Part shown: in pieces, positions 1-8,671 of the stretch | Layout of the letters: every line of letters begins with the position of its first letter | How positions within the stretch are numbered: the stretch's first letter is position 1 | Assembly: GCF_004103735.1 (NCBI RefSeq) | Contig: NZ_CP035281.1 | Location: 1,860,001-1,924,000, forward strand | DNA from: Aminipila luticellarii | Lineage (GTDB): Bacteria > Bacillota > Clostridia > Peptostreptococcales > Anaerovoracaceae | Direction: 5' to 3' | Length of the DNA stretch: 64,000 nt | Position numbers and translations under genes: made by a program | Notes under the pieces: model-generated | What the model was told of the DNA's origin: nothing | What the model saw: only the letters and a program-made list of their open reading frames with translations | Database searches by the model: none

Positions 1-370
1 CAATATTCTTTGCCGCAAGGAACACCGCTTCGGGTTCTAAAGCGCAGACAAATTCTATCAGCTCACGGTTATCAGCCAGCTCTAAGCTCGCCATAAAATT
101 TCCCTGTTTTGCAATATCTTCTCTGCATTTTATATAAGTCCCATGCTTTGTCCGGCGTATAAAGCCCTGGGTATCAAGAATCTTATACGCCTCTCTCAAG
201 GTACTGCGGCTGACATTCAATTTTTTGCAAAACTCGTTTTCATTGGGAAATACGAATCCATCATCCAGTTCTCTGGAGACGATCATTTCCTTTATTTTAT
301 CCGCTAAAAAGTCTGATTGTGTTTTAATTTCATTAATCACTAATTTATCAAATAGTTTTTCCTTTTCCAT
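1..370 (-). CDS. GntR-family transcriptional regulator (partial, C-terminus off window)
   Basis: The reverse strand reads M-E-K-E-K-L-F-D-K from an ATG at 370 and stays open to the window edge (123 residues seen). Residues about 10-75 form a GntR winged helix: FPNENEFCKKLNVSRSTLRE followed by AYKILDTQGFIRRTKHGTYI. The part after residue 90 (NRELIEFVCALEPEA) looks like the start of an FadR-type all-helical effector domain. GAGAGG sits just upstream of the chosen ATG; an in-frame ATG at 394 is possible but would place the ribosome site inside the gene. It lies 97 nt after the EamA gene with its own promoter, so it may control the neighbouring mutase operon; this is inference from position. Confidence 0.9.
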   Translation of the reverse strand, partial: MEKEKLFDKLVINEIKTQSDFLADKIKEMIVSRELDDGFVFPNENEFCKKLNVSRSTLREAYKILDTQGFIRRTKHGTYIKCREDIAKQGNFMASLELADNRELIEFVCALEPEAVFLAAKNI

Positions 371-396
371 ACGTACCTCTCTTTTTATTCCCATCT

Positions 397-426
397 ATTA
401 TATAACATACAGCTATATATAATCAA
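397..426 (-). promoter_or_regulatory. Predicted sigma-A promoter of the GntR gene
   Basis: On the minus strand TTGATT (426-421) and TATAAT (402-397) are separated by 18 bp, 27 bp before the GntR start. The spacer contains the imperfect palindrome ATATAGCTGTAT, a possible autoregulatory site. Confidence 0.6.
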
Positions 427-467
427 TGGAAAGCACGAAGAATTCATTTTGCAGTACGCAGTCTTAG

Positions 468-1412
468 CTAATCTATATCTGCCTTTTGATTCTTATTAAC
501 AATGATGATTCCTATACTTACAAAGAAAAGAGCACTAACGGTAGTCGCCGTAATGGCATTTTCACCGAGAAAAATAGCTGACATCAAGACTCCAAAAACA
601 GGAATACTGAATCCAAATATACTGATTTTGCCTATGGGATTATATTTTAATAAATTGGCCCACAGACAGAAAGTAATAGTAGAAATCAAGGACAAATATA
701 GCAGCAGCAGAGAGGAAACAAAAGTAAATCCACCCACATGCCCCCCTGTCATGCCTCCGATCAGGATCAGAACCGCACCTCCAAATAGGAGCTGGTACGC
801 CGTGATGGCATTTGGCGTTTCTTTGTCCGAAATCTTCTTGAGGGTTACGGAACTGATTCCATACGAAATAGAGCATAGCAATATCAGACCCTCGCCCATA
901 AAGCTGAAACCGTCTGCCAAACCCTCCCCGTTAAGATTTACAACGATTACGCCGGTAAACCCTATCATGCACCCAAGAACTTCTTTTAACGACATCTTCT
1001 CGTTTTTTGTCATAAAATGAGCGGCAATGATGGAGAAAAAGGCATTGGATCCATTGATAACCGAGCCCTTCGCCCCTGTTGTATTGGAAAGTCCTATATA
1101 AAAGCAGACATATTGTATGGTCGTCTGAAGTATTCCCTGCATGAATATGGACGGAATGGAGGAGGTTTTTATTGTGACAAGCTTTTTTTCAAGCACGCTG
1201 ACGATAAAAAGCGTCAGCATTCCGGCAAGAAAAAAACGGTATCCGGCAAAGAGTATCTGGCTTCCCGTATCTTCGATATGAAAAAGGATAAACCCCTTCT
1301 TTATTGCGGGGAATGCACTTCCCCACAGGCAGCAAGTCAATAAAGCCAGAAGCACAATGGCGGCTGGCTGTGTAAAAATATTCTTATTATCAGGTCTATT
1401 CATGTCATGCAT
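468..1412 (-). CDS. EamA/DMT-superfamily transporter
   Basis: About 314 residues with ten hydrophobic segments arranged as two five-helix EamA repeats. The first repeat contains GSAFPAIKKG near the N-terminus and the second ends in FGFSIPVFGVLMSAIFLGE, typical of drug/metabolite exporters. The family exports amino acids and other small metabolites. The start could be TTG 1415, ATG 1412 or ATG 1403; the GAAAAGAAAG just upstream fits the first two best, and ATG 1412 is used here. It is the last gene of the mutase operon, 29 nt after proC. Export of a fermentation product or excess amino acid would fit, but the substrate cannot be read from the sequence. Confidence 0.88.
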   Translation of the reverse strand: MHDMNRPDNKNIFTQPAAIVLLALLTCCLWGSAFPAIKKGFILFHIEDTGSQILFAGYRFFLAGMLTLFIVSVLEKKLVTIKTSSIPSIFMQGILQTTIQYVCFYIGLSNTTGAKGSVINGSNAFFSIIAAHFMTKNEKMSLKEVLGCMIGFTGVIVVNLNGEGLADGFSFMGEGLILLCSISYGISSVTLKKISDKETPNAITAYQLLFGGAVLILIGGMTGGHVGGFTFVSSLLLLYLSLISTITFCLWANLLKYNPIGKISIFGFSIPVFGVLMSAIFLGENAITATTVSALFFVSIGIIIVNKNQKADID

Positions 1413-1444
1413 CAACTTTCTTTTCTCTAAAGGTGTTTTTAAAT

Positions 1445-2242
1445 TTATAATGCCTTTGCTTTTTTTACCGCCTTGTCTACAGACGTCATGATTGCTGAAT
1501 CAAACCCTTCTTCTTGAAGCGATTTAAAGCCTTCAATCGTGACTCCTCCCGCAGAGCACATTTCATTCACTCTGGACGAAGGATCCTCTCCGGTCATCTG
1601 TAAAAGCTTTGCAACACCCAGCATATTTTCAAGGACCATATTGCGTGCATCACTGCGGCTGAAGCCTTCATACACCCCGGCATTAATAAAAGCATCCGCC
1701 ATTTTGTAGAGCCACATGGGACCGGAACAGCTGAAAGCCGTAAAGGTATCAAACATGTCTTCATTTATGTACATGGTTTTACCCAAGGCATTCACAACAC
1801 TTGTAACAAGTTCTTTTTCTTCCGGGCTGACTTTATCATTCAGACATACCGCACTGAATCCATTTCCGGATAAGCTGAGCGTATTCGGCATGACCCTCGC
1901 AATCTTTTTATCTCTTCCTATCTGGTTTGCAAGGGTACTGATAGTCACTCCCGCCGCAATGGATATAACGATGGTATCCTGGTTTATCAAAGGGGCAATG
2001 GTGCTTGCCACACTGGATACATGCAACGGAAGTACCGCTATGATCACCATATCGGCTGCTTGAATGGCATCCTCCGCCTCAGTAACGGCTGTAATGCCAT
2101 AAGTCTTTGTCAGATACTCACAGCGTGCCGCCAAAAGCTCGCTTACTGTTATATTTTTTTCAGATACGCCGTCTTTAATCAGCCCTTTTATCATACCTTC
2201 TGCCATGTTTCCGCCACCACAGAATACTATCTTCTTGTTCAT
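1445..2242 (-). CDS. proC: Pyrroline-5-carboxylate reductase family protein
   Basis: 265 residues, the usual ProC length. The N-terminus IVFCGGGNMAEGMIKGLI is the NAD(P)H-binding Rossmann start of the family. The dimerisation domain carries CSGPMWLYKMADAFINAGV and AGGVTIEGFKSLQEEGFDSA, matching the conserved SGP and PGGTTIAGL regions of ProC. ProC reduces delta-1-pyrroline-5-carboxylate to proline in the cytoplasm. AGGAGG precedes the ATG. It is 10 nt after mutase 1 in the same operon, so it may belong to a catabolic route and act on P5C or a related cyclic imine rather than serve general proline synthesis. The enzyme family is certain; the pathway role is inferred. Confidence 0.9.
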   Translation of the reverse strand: MNKKIVFCGGGNMAEGMIKGLIKDGVSEKNITVSELLAARCEYLTKTYGITAVTEAEDAIQAADMVIIAVLPLHVSSVASTIAPLINQDTIVISIAAGVTISTLANQIGRDKKIARVMPNTLSLSGNGFSAVCLNDKVSPEEKELVTSVVNALGKTMYINEDMFDTFTAFSCSGPMWLYKMADAFINAGVYEGFSRSDARNMVLENMLGVAKLLQMTGEDPSSRVNEMCSAGGVTIEGFKSLQEEGFDSAIMTSVDKAVKKAKAL

Positions 2243-2252
2243 TTTTCCTCCT

Positions 2253-4010
2253 CTACCTGCTGCTGTAAGCTGCTACCGTAGCTATAATCGTATCAATATT
2301 ATTGTCGGCATTTACTCCCATCTTCACCAGTTTATCCGTCACATCAATCGGGACGTCACTTCCATCCATTGCTTCGTTCAAGCGTCCTCCCATCAAAATG
2401 TGTGTATCCTTAAGACCGGAGACTTCAAGATCCTGTATAAGATCCTTTGCAAAGCTGTAAGCCATCCCGTTATAGGTGCTCATGCATACGATATTGCTTC
2501 CCGTTTCGATAAGGGTATCTGCAATTTCACTGATTGAAACAGAGGTTCCCAAATCAAATACGTTGGCACCTGCCTTTCTTAAATAGTTTCGGATGACTTC
2601 TTTTCCAAATTCATGTACATCTGTGGAACCCAGAACCACATTCACTCCGGAAAGGGGTTCCGCCCCTTCGAAGTTCTGTTTTGCCAGAGCATCCTCTTGA
2701 ATCTTATCAATGGTCTGAACGATACTTGTCGGTCTGACAGGAACTCTGCCTCTCATGGCATCCTTTTCCTTTCGGCCTGCACCAAAAGCTATTTCAAGCT
2801 GTTCCGGCCCGATTGCCTTAAGCACCGATACGACTTCCCCTGCATGCTCAATATCAACACCAAGAGAATCCAGCGCATTGACCACTCGTTCAAAGAACAC
2901 ATTTGCCCCGGTGACGAGAACCTCCGCATCCGAATTTACCTTATCCCAGTCAATGTATCTTGCATAGTATGGTGCCTTTTCAATGATCATATCCATGGTA
3001 AGGTGTGCTTCTATGATTTCTTTTGGTTCCGGAATCCGGATCGCCTCCGTAAAAGGTACCGGAGCAACGGCATATCCGGTGGGATAGGTCAGCTGGCATG
3101 CCACATCAGGCAGTGCATAGGAGCAAAGAGCCGCGTAGTTTCTCGGCATGCTGAAACCGTAATCGATGGTATTGCCATTTACAAAGGTGCCCGGTGTATG
3201 ATACTTATCGATCATGCTTAAAGCTCTGTTAAACACAATTCTCAGGAAAGAGTCGCTGAACAAATTACCGTAGCAATGAGCCAGCCTTCCCCCCAGCAGC
3301 TCTTCCGCAACATACCTCTCCAGCTTAGCCCAGCCCAAAAGGTTTGCCACATCATGGAACTGCGCACCATACCCGTCGTCCAGATTGCAATGTATGCAGA
3401 CGTTCTGTTCCTGAAACTCCCCCATGACCGCCATGGCTTTAATGTAATCCTCCGTACGATAAGCTTCCATTTCAAGTCCGGGATATTCATAAGTGAAATA
3501 CTGGGCAAGGTTGCCGATAGAGGTAACCCCTGCATTGAGGGCATTCACTACATTTTCAACCCCATTCAAAGAACCGATCATGTGATCCCCCAAGTGCGGA
3601 TGTACAGGAACCACCTGCCCGATCTTCTTCCATTCTTCCATCGTATTTAAAATCAAGCTTCCGCTGGCCTGAAATTTATGTCTATATTGCTCAGGGACAC
3701 CCATGATCCAATCGCAGCAGATGCCGAAACGGTCGATAGAGGAACCTGCTTCTTTCAATCCATTATATACCTTTTTTATTCCTTCTTCCGTAACAGACCA
3801 TGAATTCCATCCGATGACCGAATGCTTCATGATTTTTCCGGACTTCATCATCTTTCTTTTATATTCAATTTCAGATTTTACGCCGTGCTTCTTCATAAAC
3901 AGCGTCTCACCGATTGTAATGCCCGATGCGATTTTTTTGGCATCGGACTTAATCGTTTTCATGTCTGGTAATTCTTTTTCGTTAAATCTTCTTTTTATTT
4001 GAATATTCAT
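2253..4010 (-). CDS. Cobalamin-dependent mutase-like enzyme 1 (barrel plus B12 domain)
   Basis: 585 residues. Residues 455-585 form a B12-binding Rossmann domain with the base-off motif DVHEFG (D464, H466, G469), STYNG at 511-515 in place of the usual SxL, and GG at 541-542. This resembles glutamate mutase subunit S. Residues 60-430 are predicted to be the catalytic TIM barrel and contain conserved runs such as IGWNSW, HPHLGDHMIGSL, NLDDGYGAQFHD and RGRVPVRPTSIVQ. The overall layout and size recall 2-methyleneglutarate mutase, but I cannot assign a substrate. I see no PLP site like that of ornithine or lysine aminomutases. The ATG has AGAGGAG upstream. It follows mutL1 by 15 nt and aligns without gaps for its first 470 residues with mutase 2. 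Confidence 0.82.
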   Translation of the reverse strand: MNIQIKRRFNEKELPDMKTIKSDAKKIASGITIGETLFMKKHGVKSEIEYKRKMMKSGKIMKHSVIGWNSWSVTEEGIKKVYNGLKEAGSSIDRFGICCDWIMGVPEQYRHKFQASGSLILNTMEEWKKIGQVVPVHPHLGDHMIGSLNGVENVVNALNAGVTSIGNLAQYFTYEYPGLEMEAYRTEDYIKAMAVMGEFQEQNVCIHCNLDDGYGAQFHDVANLLGWAKLERYVAEELLGGRLAHCYGNLFSDSFLRIVFNRALSMIDKYHTPGTFVNGNTIDYGFSMPRNYAALCSYALPDVACQLTYPTGYAVAPVPFTEAIRIPEPKEIIEAHLTMDMIIEKAPYYARYIDWDKVNSDAEVLVTGANVFFERVVNALDSLGVDIEHAGEVVSVLKAIGPEQLEIAFGAGRKEKDAMRGRVPVRPTSIVQTIDKIQEDALAKQNFEGAEPLSGVNVVLGSTDVHEFGKEVIRNYLRKAGANVFDLGTSVSISEIADTLIETGSNIVCMSTYNGMAYSFAKDLIQDLEVSGLKDTHILMGGRLNEAMDGSDVPIDVTDKLVKMGVNADNNIDTIIATVAAYSSR

Positions 4011-4025
4011 CTAAGTGCTCTCCTC

Positions 4026-5417
4026 TTATTTCAATCTGAGACTCTTCTTCATGATCGCTAACGCCGCATTTTCATCATAGCTCCTCAAAAGTCCTGCCGC
4101 AAAGAACACGTAGTCCTTGTCTATCATGACATGAACGTCTTCCGGAAGCAATATGTTTCCTTTCTCAGATGCACCTATTTTCACATTTTCCAATATATCG
4201 GCGGCCTCTTCTCGTTGACTGTTTACCAGTATACCACCGGTTCCGATTACAGTCTTTATTTCTAAGAGATTTTTACCGCGCTGCACCAGCCGGTATCCGT
4301 CATAAAATTCCTTTTTTACAGTACCCGCATGCCGTCTGGCAGAAATGTGTACTACACTGCATGCAAGCTCATGATCAATAATCTTCTCAAAATCCGTATC
4401 CGCAATATACGCTCTTGAAGATATACGTTTTTGAACGGCCTGTTCCATCACCTTTTGAGACACCTTGCATTTCATTGCAAATCGTTCTTTTCCAACCTCT
4501 TTCAGGAGACAGACGGAGGATTCCCGCATCCCCATATCCCCTTCTACCGTTCTTTTGGCAAAGGGTTCAGGCGAGCCAATTTGTTTGGCACCCTCATAGC
4601 TTCTGTTTTCCGCAAAGGAATAGATATCCGTAGTCGCTCCGCCAATATCTGCCATCATGTACGGCCCGATTCCGGCCTCACGCTCCGTTCCATTACAGAG
4701 CAGCTCTCCGGCGGACAGCACGGATGCCGGTGTCGGTATAATCGGCCCGTCTACCATTTCCCTCACGACACCAACACCTTTCATGTTGGTTATCCGGTTC
4801 ATAAACAAATTTCTAATAATACTAATCGTGGACTCCATATTCAGAATCCCCACATTGGGAATGATGTTTTCAGCCGTGAAGCATTCCATTCCCCTGCTGC
4901 TGAACATCCTCCTCACTTCTCCTGAAATATGAGAATTCCCTGCATATATAACAGGAATGTTCAGCTTAGCGCTGCTCAGAGCTTCTGCGTTACGAAGAAT
5001 ATGTCTTCGATTTCCTTCTTCATATCCGCCGCACAGGAGCAGAATTTCCGCCCCGGATTCCTTTATATTTTCCATATCTTCTTCAGAAATCAAACCAGAT
5101 GTCGTATATACGATTTTACCACCTGCGCCAAAGCTGGCATTTCTGCCAGCTTCGATGCTCAGTGATTGTGTAAGCCCCGATACTGCCATTCTAAGACCGC
5201 CTGCAGCACTGCTTGTGGAAAGCTTGAGGGCAGATTTAAAATTTTCTTCTCCGATTGCGTGCTTTGCCGCTTCAAAACAACGGCAAAGTCCTATACCGGC
5301 ATCTGTATGTACCGTAGATGGAAATTTATCGGACAAGACCACCTGCTGCTGAACTAAATTCACACAGACGACTTTTGTATATGTACTTCCAAAATCCAAT
5401 AGAATTGCGTATTTCAA
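4026..5417 (-). CDS. MutL/GlmL-type ATPase, putative mutase reactivase 1
   Basis: 463 residues of the MutL/GlmL family found beside B12-dependent glutamate mutase and ornithine aminomutase genes. It shows the actin/Hsp70-type ATPase signatures: DFGSTYTK at residues 8-15, DIGGATTD at 257-264 and an adenosine-loop GTGGILV near residue 395. LLLCGGYEEGN and GMRESS are family hallmarks. The proposed role is ATP-dependent release of damaged cobalamin from the partner mutase, by analogy to diol dehydratase reactivases; this has not been proven for most members. It starts with TTG, supported by GAGGAAGG a few bases upstream. Its likely client is mutase 1, encoded 15 nt downstream. Confidence 0.87.
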   Translation of the reverse strand: MKYAILLDFGSTYTKVVCVNLVQQQVVLSDKFPSTVHTDAGIGLCRCFEAAKHAIGEENFKSALKLSTSSAAGGLRMAVSGLTQSLSIEAGRNASFGAGGKIVYTTSGLISEEDMENIKESGAEILLLCGGYEEGNRRHILRNAEALSSAKLNIPVIYAGNSHISGEVRRMFSSRGMECFTAENIIPNVGILNMESTISIIRNLFMNRITNMKGVGVVREMVDGPIIPTPASVLSAGELLCNGTEREAGIGPYMMADIGGATTDIYSFAENRSYEGAKQIGSPEPFAKRTVEGDMGMRESSVCLLKEVGKERFAMKCKVSQKVMEQAVQKRISSRAYIADTDFEKIIDHELACSVVHISARRHAGTVKKEFYDGYRLVQRGKNLLEIKTVIGTGGILVNSQREEAADILENVKIGASEKGNILLPEDVHVMIDKDYVFFAAGLLRSYDENAALAIMKKSLRLK

Positions 5418-5455
5418 GACCTTCCTCTTTTCATTCTTCTACCATCATTACCTCA

Positions 5456-6883
5456 TTAGAACAAGGTTAAAATAGAAGTAACTGTGAAGTATCCTAAAGC
5501 GATTACTACACCATACTTGTATAAGTAGTCCACTGCCGGTCCCCACTTAATTTCTGAACTAGGAAGATACCATTCCTCTCTGACTTTCTTTGCGCCGACC
5601 TTCCAGGCTAAGATGAGAGCCAGGAAGAAGGCGGTAGCGGTATATCCAATGTTACCGATCAGATTATCAAAGAGGGCAAAGAAGGAGTCATTGGTAACAC
5701 ACGGGAACGCAATAATTGCAGCAAGTATGAAGCAAACAATGGTCGCCTTTTTTCGCGTCATACCAAAGCCTTCCTTATCCATAAAGCCGGCTGTTGCAAT
5801 TTCAACCTGATTAAAGGAGGATGAAATCCCGGCAAAGAACAGGGCAATGAAGAACAAAATCATGAAGAATGCTCCACCAGGCATGGAGGCAAATACTTTA
5901 GGTAAGGCAACGAACATGATACCTTTTCCCATTAACGGATCCAATCCAAATGCCACGACTGCCGGAATAATAACAAAGCCTGACAGTAAGCAGATGAAGA
6001 GCTGCACCACATTTACTGTGATGAAATCCATTGTGATGTCTTGATTTTTATCTACAAATCTGCCATATACCAACAGGCATCCCGGCCCAAGACCTACTGC
6101 AAATAAAGCCATCCCCGCTGCTTGCGCCCACATCTCAGGGTTTAAAAGCTGTGCCCAATCCGGTTTTACGTAGTATTCAATACCCTCTGCGATTCCCGGG
6201 ATCATACATACACGAACCACAAGAATCACCAAGATAACAAACAGGGACGGAATCATCCATTTGCAGACCTTTTCGATTCCATTTTGAATCCCTCGGACAC
6301 CGACGACCGCTGCCAGAAGGAGAACGGCTAATACGAGCAAATAAATAACGATTCTGCTATCATTGGTCGTTTCAAACACAGCCTCCGCATTTGCCGCATA
6401 GTCCAGTCCCTTAAAGCTTTTAAAGAAATATAAAATAACAAGTGCCATTATTGCAGGATAGTAAGACCACACACCTAAGGAAACAAGACTCATCGCCCAG
6501 CCGAGGATCTTGCCCGGCAGACCGGCAGCATCTGTACCGCATCCAACAGTCCCTTTTCTGAAATGTCTTCCATAGGAGATTTCAGCCCATCCGGCTGGGA
6601 TTACAATGAAAACACAAATAAGTATAAAGGCAAGTACGAATGCTCCGCCTCCCCACTTAGCACACATCATTGGGAAGCGCCACATTGCCCCAACACCGAC
6701 AGCCATGCCGATTGTGGATAAAATGAATCCCATTCTTGATCCGAAGCCTTCCGTTTGATTATCTTCCAGTCCGGCTGCTTCAGTCTGTCCTTTCTTGGAT
6801 AATGATTTGTTAACGAAATAAATACTTCCGCCACCAAATACTACTGCATATATTACTAGCATGACGATTGTAATTCCTGACAT
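5456..6883 (-). CDS. Sodium-dependent SNF-family (LeuT-fold) amino acid transporter
   Basis: 475 residues with 11-12 predicted membrane helices. The signature GVGAMWRFPMMCAKWGGGAF at residues 61-80 matches the unwound first helix of the neurotransmitter:sodium symporter family (WRFP, GGGAF), where substrate and sodium bind. SSFNQVEIATAGFMDKEG later in the chain is also typical. Members import amino acids and related amines by sodium symport. An extra N-terminal helix and an acidic linker (EAAGLEDNQTEG) precede the core. AGGAG lies 7 nt before the ATG. It sits between the two mutase/MutL pairs, so it probably imports the substrate of the pathway; the identity is unknown. Confidence 0.9.
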   Translation of the reverse strand: MSGITIVMLVIYAVVFGGGSIYFVNKSLSKKGQTEAAGLEDNQTEGFGSRMGFILSTIGMAVGVGAMWRFPMMCAKWGGGAFVLAFILICVFIVIPAGWAEISYGRHFRKGTVGCGTDAAGLPGKILGWAMSLVSLGVWSYYPAIMALVILYFFKSFKGLDYAANAEAVFETTNDSRIVIYLLVLAVLLLAAVVGVRGIQNGIEKVCKWMIPSLFVILVILVVRVCMIPGIAEGIEYYVKPDWAQLLNPEMWAQAAGMALFAVGLGPGCLLVYGRFVDKNQDITMDFITVNVVQLFICLLSGFVIIPAVVAFGLDPLMGKGIMFVALPKVFASMPGGAFFMILFFIALFFAGISSSFNQVEIATAGFMDKEGFGMTRKKATIVCFILAAIIAFPCVTNDSFFALFDNLIGNIGYTATAFFLALILAWKVGAKKVREEWYLPSSEIKWGPAVDYLYKYGVVIALGYFTVTSILTLF

Positions 6884-6901
6884 AGTTTGCTCCTTTCTCC
6901 T

Positions 6902-8659
6902 TTATGAGAGTTTTAGAACCCCTACCAAATAACTTATAATTTTGTCGATATCATTATCGACATTTATTCCCATGGCTTCTAATTTGTCTGCGACGTCAAC
7001 AGGCAAATCACTTCCATCCATCGGCTCATTCAGTCTGCCTCCCATTACAACAGGCACATTTATATTCAGTTCTTTAAACTTCCTGGACATTTCACTGGCA
7101 AAGCTATAGGCAATCCCGTTATAGGTACTGATCAGCACCGCCTTGCTTTCTGTTTCGATAATGGTATCCGCAAGCTCTTCCACCGCCACCGTTGCACCGA
7201 GGTCGAAAACCTCCGCACCGGCTTTTACCAGTACATTTTTGCTGATTTCTTTACCGAATTCATGAACATCCGTAGAAGCCACAATGACATTCACTCCGCT
7301 TAACGGTTTTTTGTTCAAGCCGGAAATACCACTCATAATTTTAGCCTGCTGCTTGGCAATTTCCTGCACGATAGAGGTAGGTCTTACAGGGACTCTGCCT
7401 CTCATGGCCTCCGAATCCTTCTTCCCTACGCCAAAGCAAGTCTCCAGCTGCGTTACTCCGATAGCTTTAAGGGCTGCCAATACTTCTCCCGGATGGGTAA
7501 TATCGATATTCTGATCGTCTAATCCGTTCAGGACTCTTTCAAAGAAAATATTACCGCAAGCCACCAGAATATCTGCTTCTGCCTCTATTTTTTGTACATC
7601 TATATAATCCTTGTAGTAAGCGGCAGCCTCTATAGCCATATCTACCGTATGGTGCGCATCAATGATTTCGTCCACTGCCGGAATTCTTATGGCTTCCGTA
7701 ACAGGAATCGGTGTAATGGCGTGCCCGCTCGGACATATCATCTGGCCAATGGCATCTGCCATCGCATAAGAGGTTACGGCTGCATAGTTTTTAGGCATAT
7801 TGTAGGTGAAATCAATGGTATTTCCATAGATCATCGTGCCCGGTGTATGATACGTATTGATTTTTCCCATAGCGCTGTTAAAGACAATTCTCACCATCGG
7901 GTCGTTAAATAAATTACCAAAGCAGTGAGACATTCTGGCTCCCAAAAGCTCTTCACAAATGTATCGTTCCAGTTTTGCATACCCCACCAGGTTCGCCAAG
8001 TCATGGAACTGTGCGCCAAAACCGTCGTCCAGATTGGAGTGGATAATCGTGCCTTTATCTCTCAGCTTTGCCATCAGTCCGATTGCTTTGACCATATCTA
8101 TGGTCCTGTACTCTTCCATATCCAGGCCCGGATATTCGTATGTATAATAATGAGATATATTTCCAATCGTTGTGACCCCTGCTTTTAAACCCAAGATGGT
8201 ATTATTTAAGGAGTTCAAAGAACCGATCATGTGGTCGCCTAAATGGGGCTGAATGGGTTCCACCTGACCGAGGCGCGCCCATTCCTCTTCATTTTTCAGG
8301 ATCAAGCCCGAACCGGCCTGCAGCTTGCTCTTGTATTCTTCGGGTACGCCCATTACCCAATCCATGCAAGCACCGTAGCGGTCAATGTAGGAACCGGATT
8401 CGTTCAATTCAGCATAAATTCTCCGAATCCCCTCTTCCTGCTTCTGCCAGGAATTCCAACCTATTGCAGAATGCTTCATGATCTTTTTTTCTTTCATCAT
8501 CTTTTCTTTATATTCTTTTTCTGATGAAACACCATGTTCCTCCATAAACAAGGTCTTACCAATGGTAACATCCTTAGCTATGTTATATACGTCCTGGTTT
8601 AAAGTTCCCATATCAGGCAAGTCTTTAATGTTAAATTTCCACTTGAATTTTAAGTCCAT
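6902..8659 (-). CDS. Cobalamin-dependent mutase-like enzyme 2 (paralogue of enzyme 1)
   Basis: 585 residues from ATG 8659, which has AGGAGG five bases upstream; the GTG at 8662 is too close to it. It aligns with mutase 1 with no gaps over residues 1-470 and looks more than half identical. The C-terminal B12 domain keeps DVHEFG at 464-469, STYNG and MGGRLNE. The predicted barrel keeps IGWNSW, QPHLGDHMIGSL, NLDDGFGAQFHD and MRGRVPVRPTSIVQ. Differences lie mainly in residues 430-455, the linker to the cobalamin domain, and around 160-210. The pair may act on different but similar substrates, or on successive steps. It follows mutL2 by 12 nt. Confidence 0.82.
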   Translation of the reverse strand: MDLKFKWKFNIKDLPDMGTLNQDVYNIAKDVTIGKTLFMEEHGVSSEKEYKEKMMKEKKIMKHSAIGWNSWQKQEEGIRRIYAELNESGSYIDRYGACMDWVMGVPEEYKSKLQAGSGLILKNEEEWARLGQVEPIQPHLGDHMIGSLNSLNNTILGLKAGVTTIGNISHYYTYEYPGLDMEEYRTIDMVKAIGLMAKLRDKGTIIHSNLDDGFGAQFHDLANLVGYAKLERYICEELLGARMSHCFGNLFNDPMVRIVFNSAMGKINTYHTPGTMIYGNTIDFTYNMPKNYAAVTSYAMADAIGQMICPSGHAITPIPVTEAIRIPAVDEIIDAHHTVDMAIEAAAYYKDYIDVQKIEAEADILVACGNIFFERVLNGLDDQNIDITHPGEVLAALKAIGVTQLETCFGVGKKDSEAMRGRVPVRPTSIVQEIAKQQAKIMSGISGLNKKPLSGVNVIVASTDVHEFGKEISKNVLVKAGAEVFDLGATVAVEELADTIIETESKAVLISTYNGIAYSFASEMSRKFKELNINVPVVMGGRLNEPMDGSDLPVDVADKLEAMGINVDNDIDKIISYLVGVLKLS

Positions 8660-8671
8660 CACAACCTCCTA

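Noticed and set aside
2613-3221. Long plus-strand open frames opposite the mutase, mutL and mur genes
   Set aside because: They are antisense to well-supported genes, lack ribosome sites and show no recognisable protein motifs.
2253-4010. D-ornithine 4,5-aminomutase (OraE) or lysine aminomutase
   Set aside because: The proteins are about 150 residues shorter than OraE, no OraS partner gene is present, and I see no PLP-lysine region; only the B12 domain and the MutL partner are shared.
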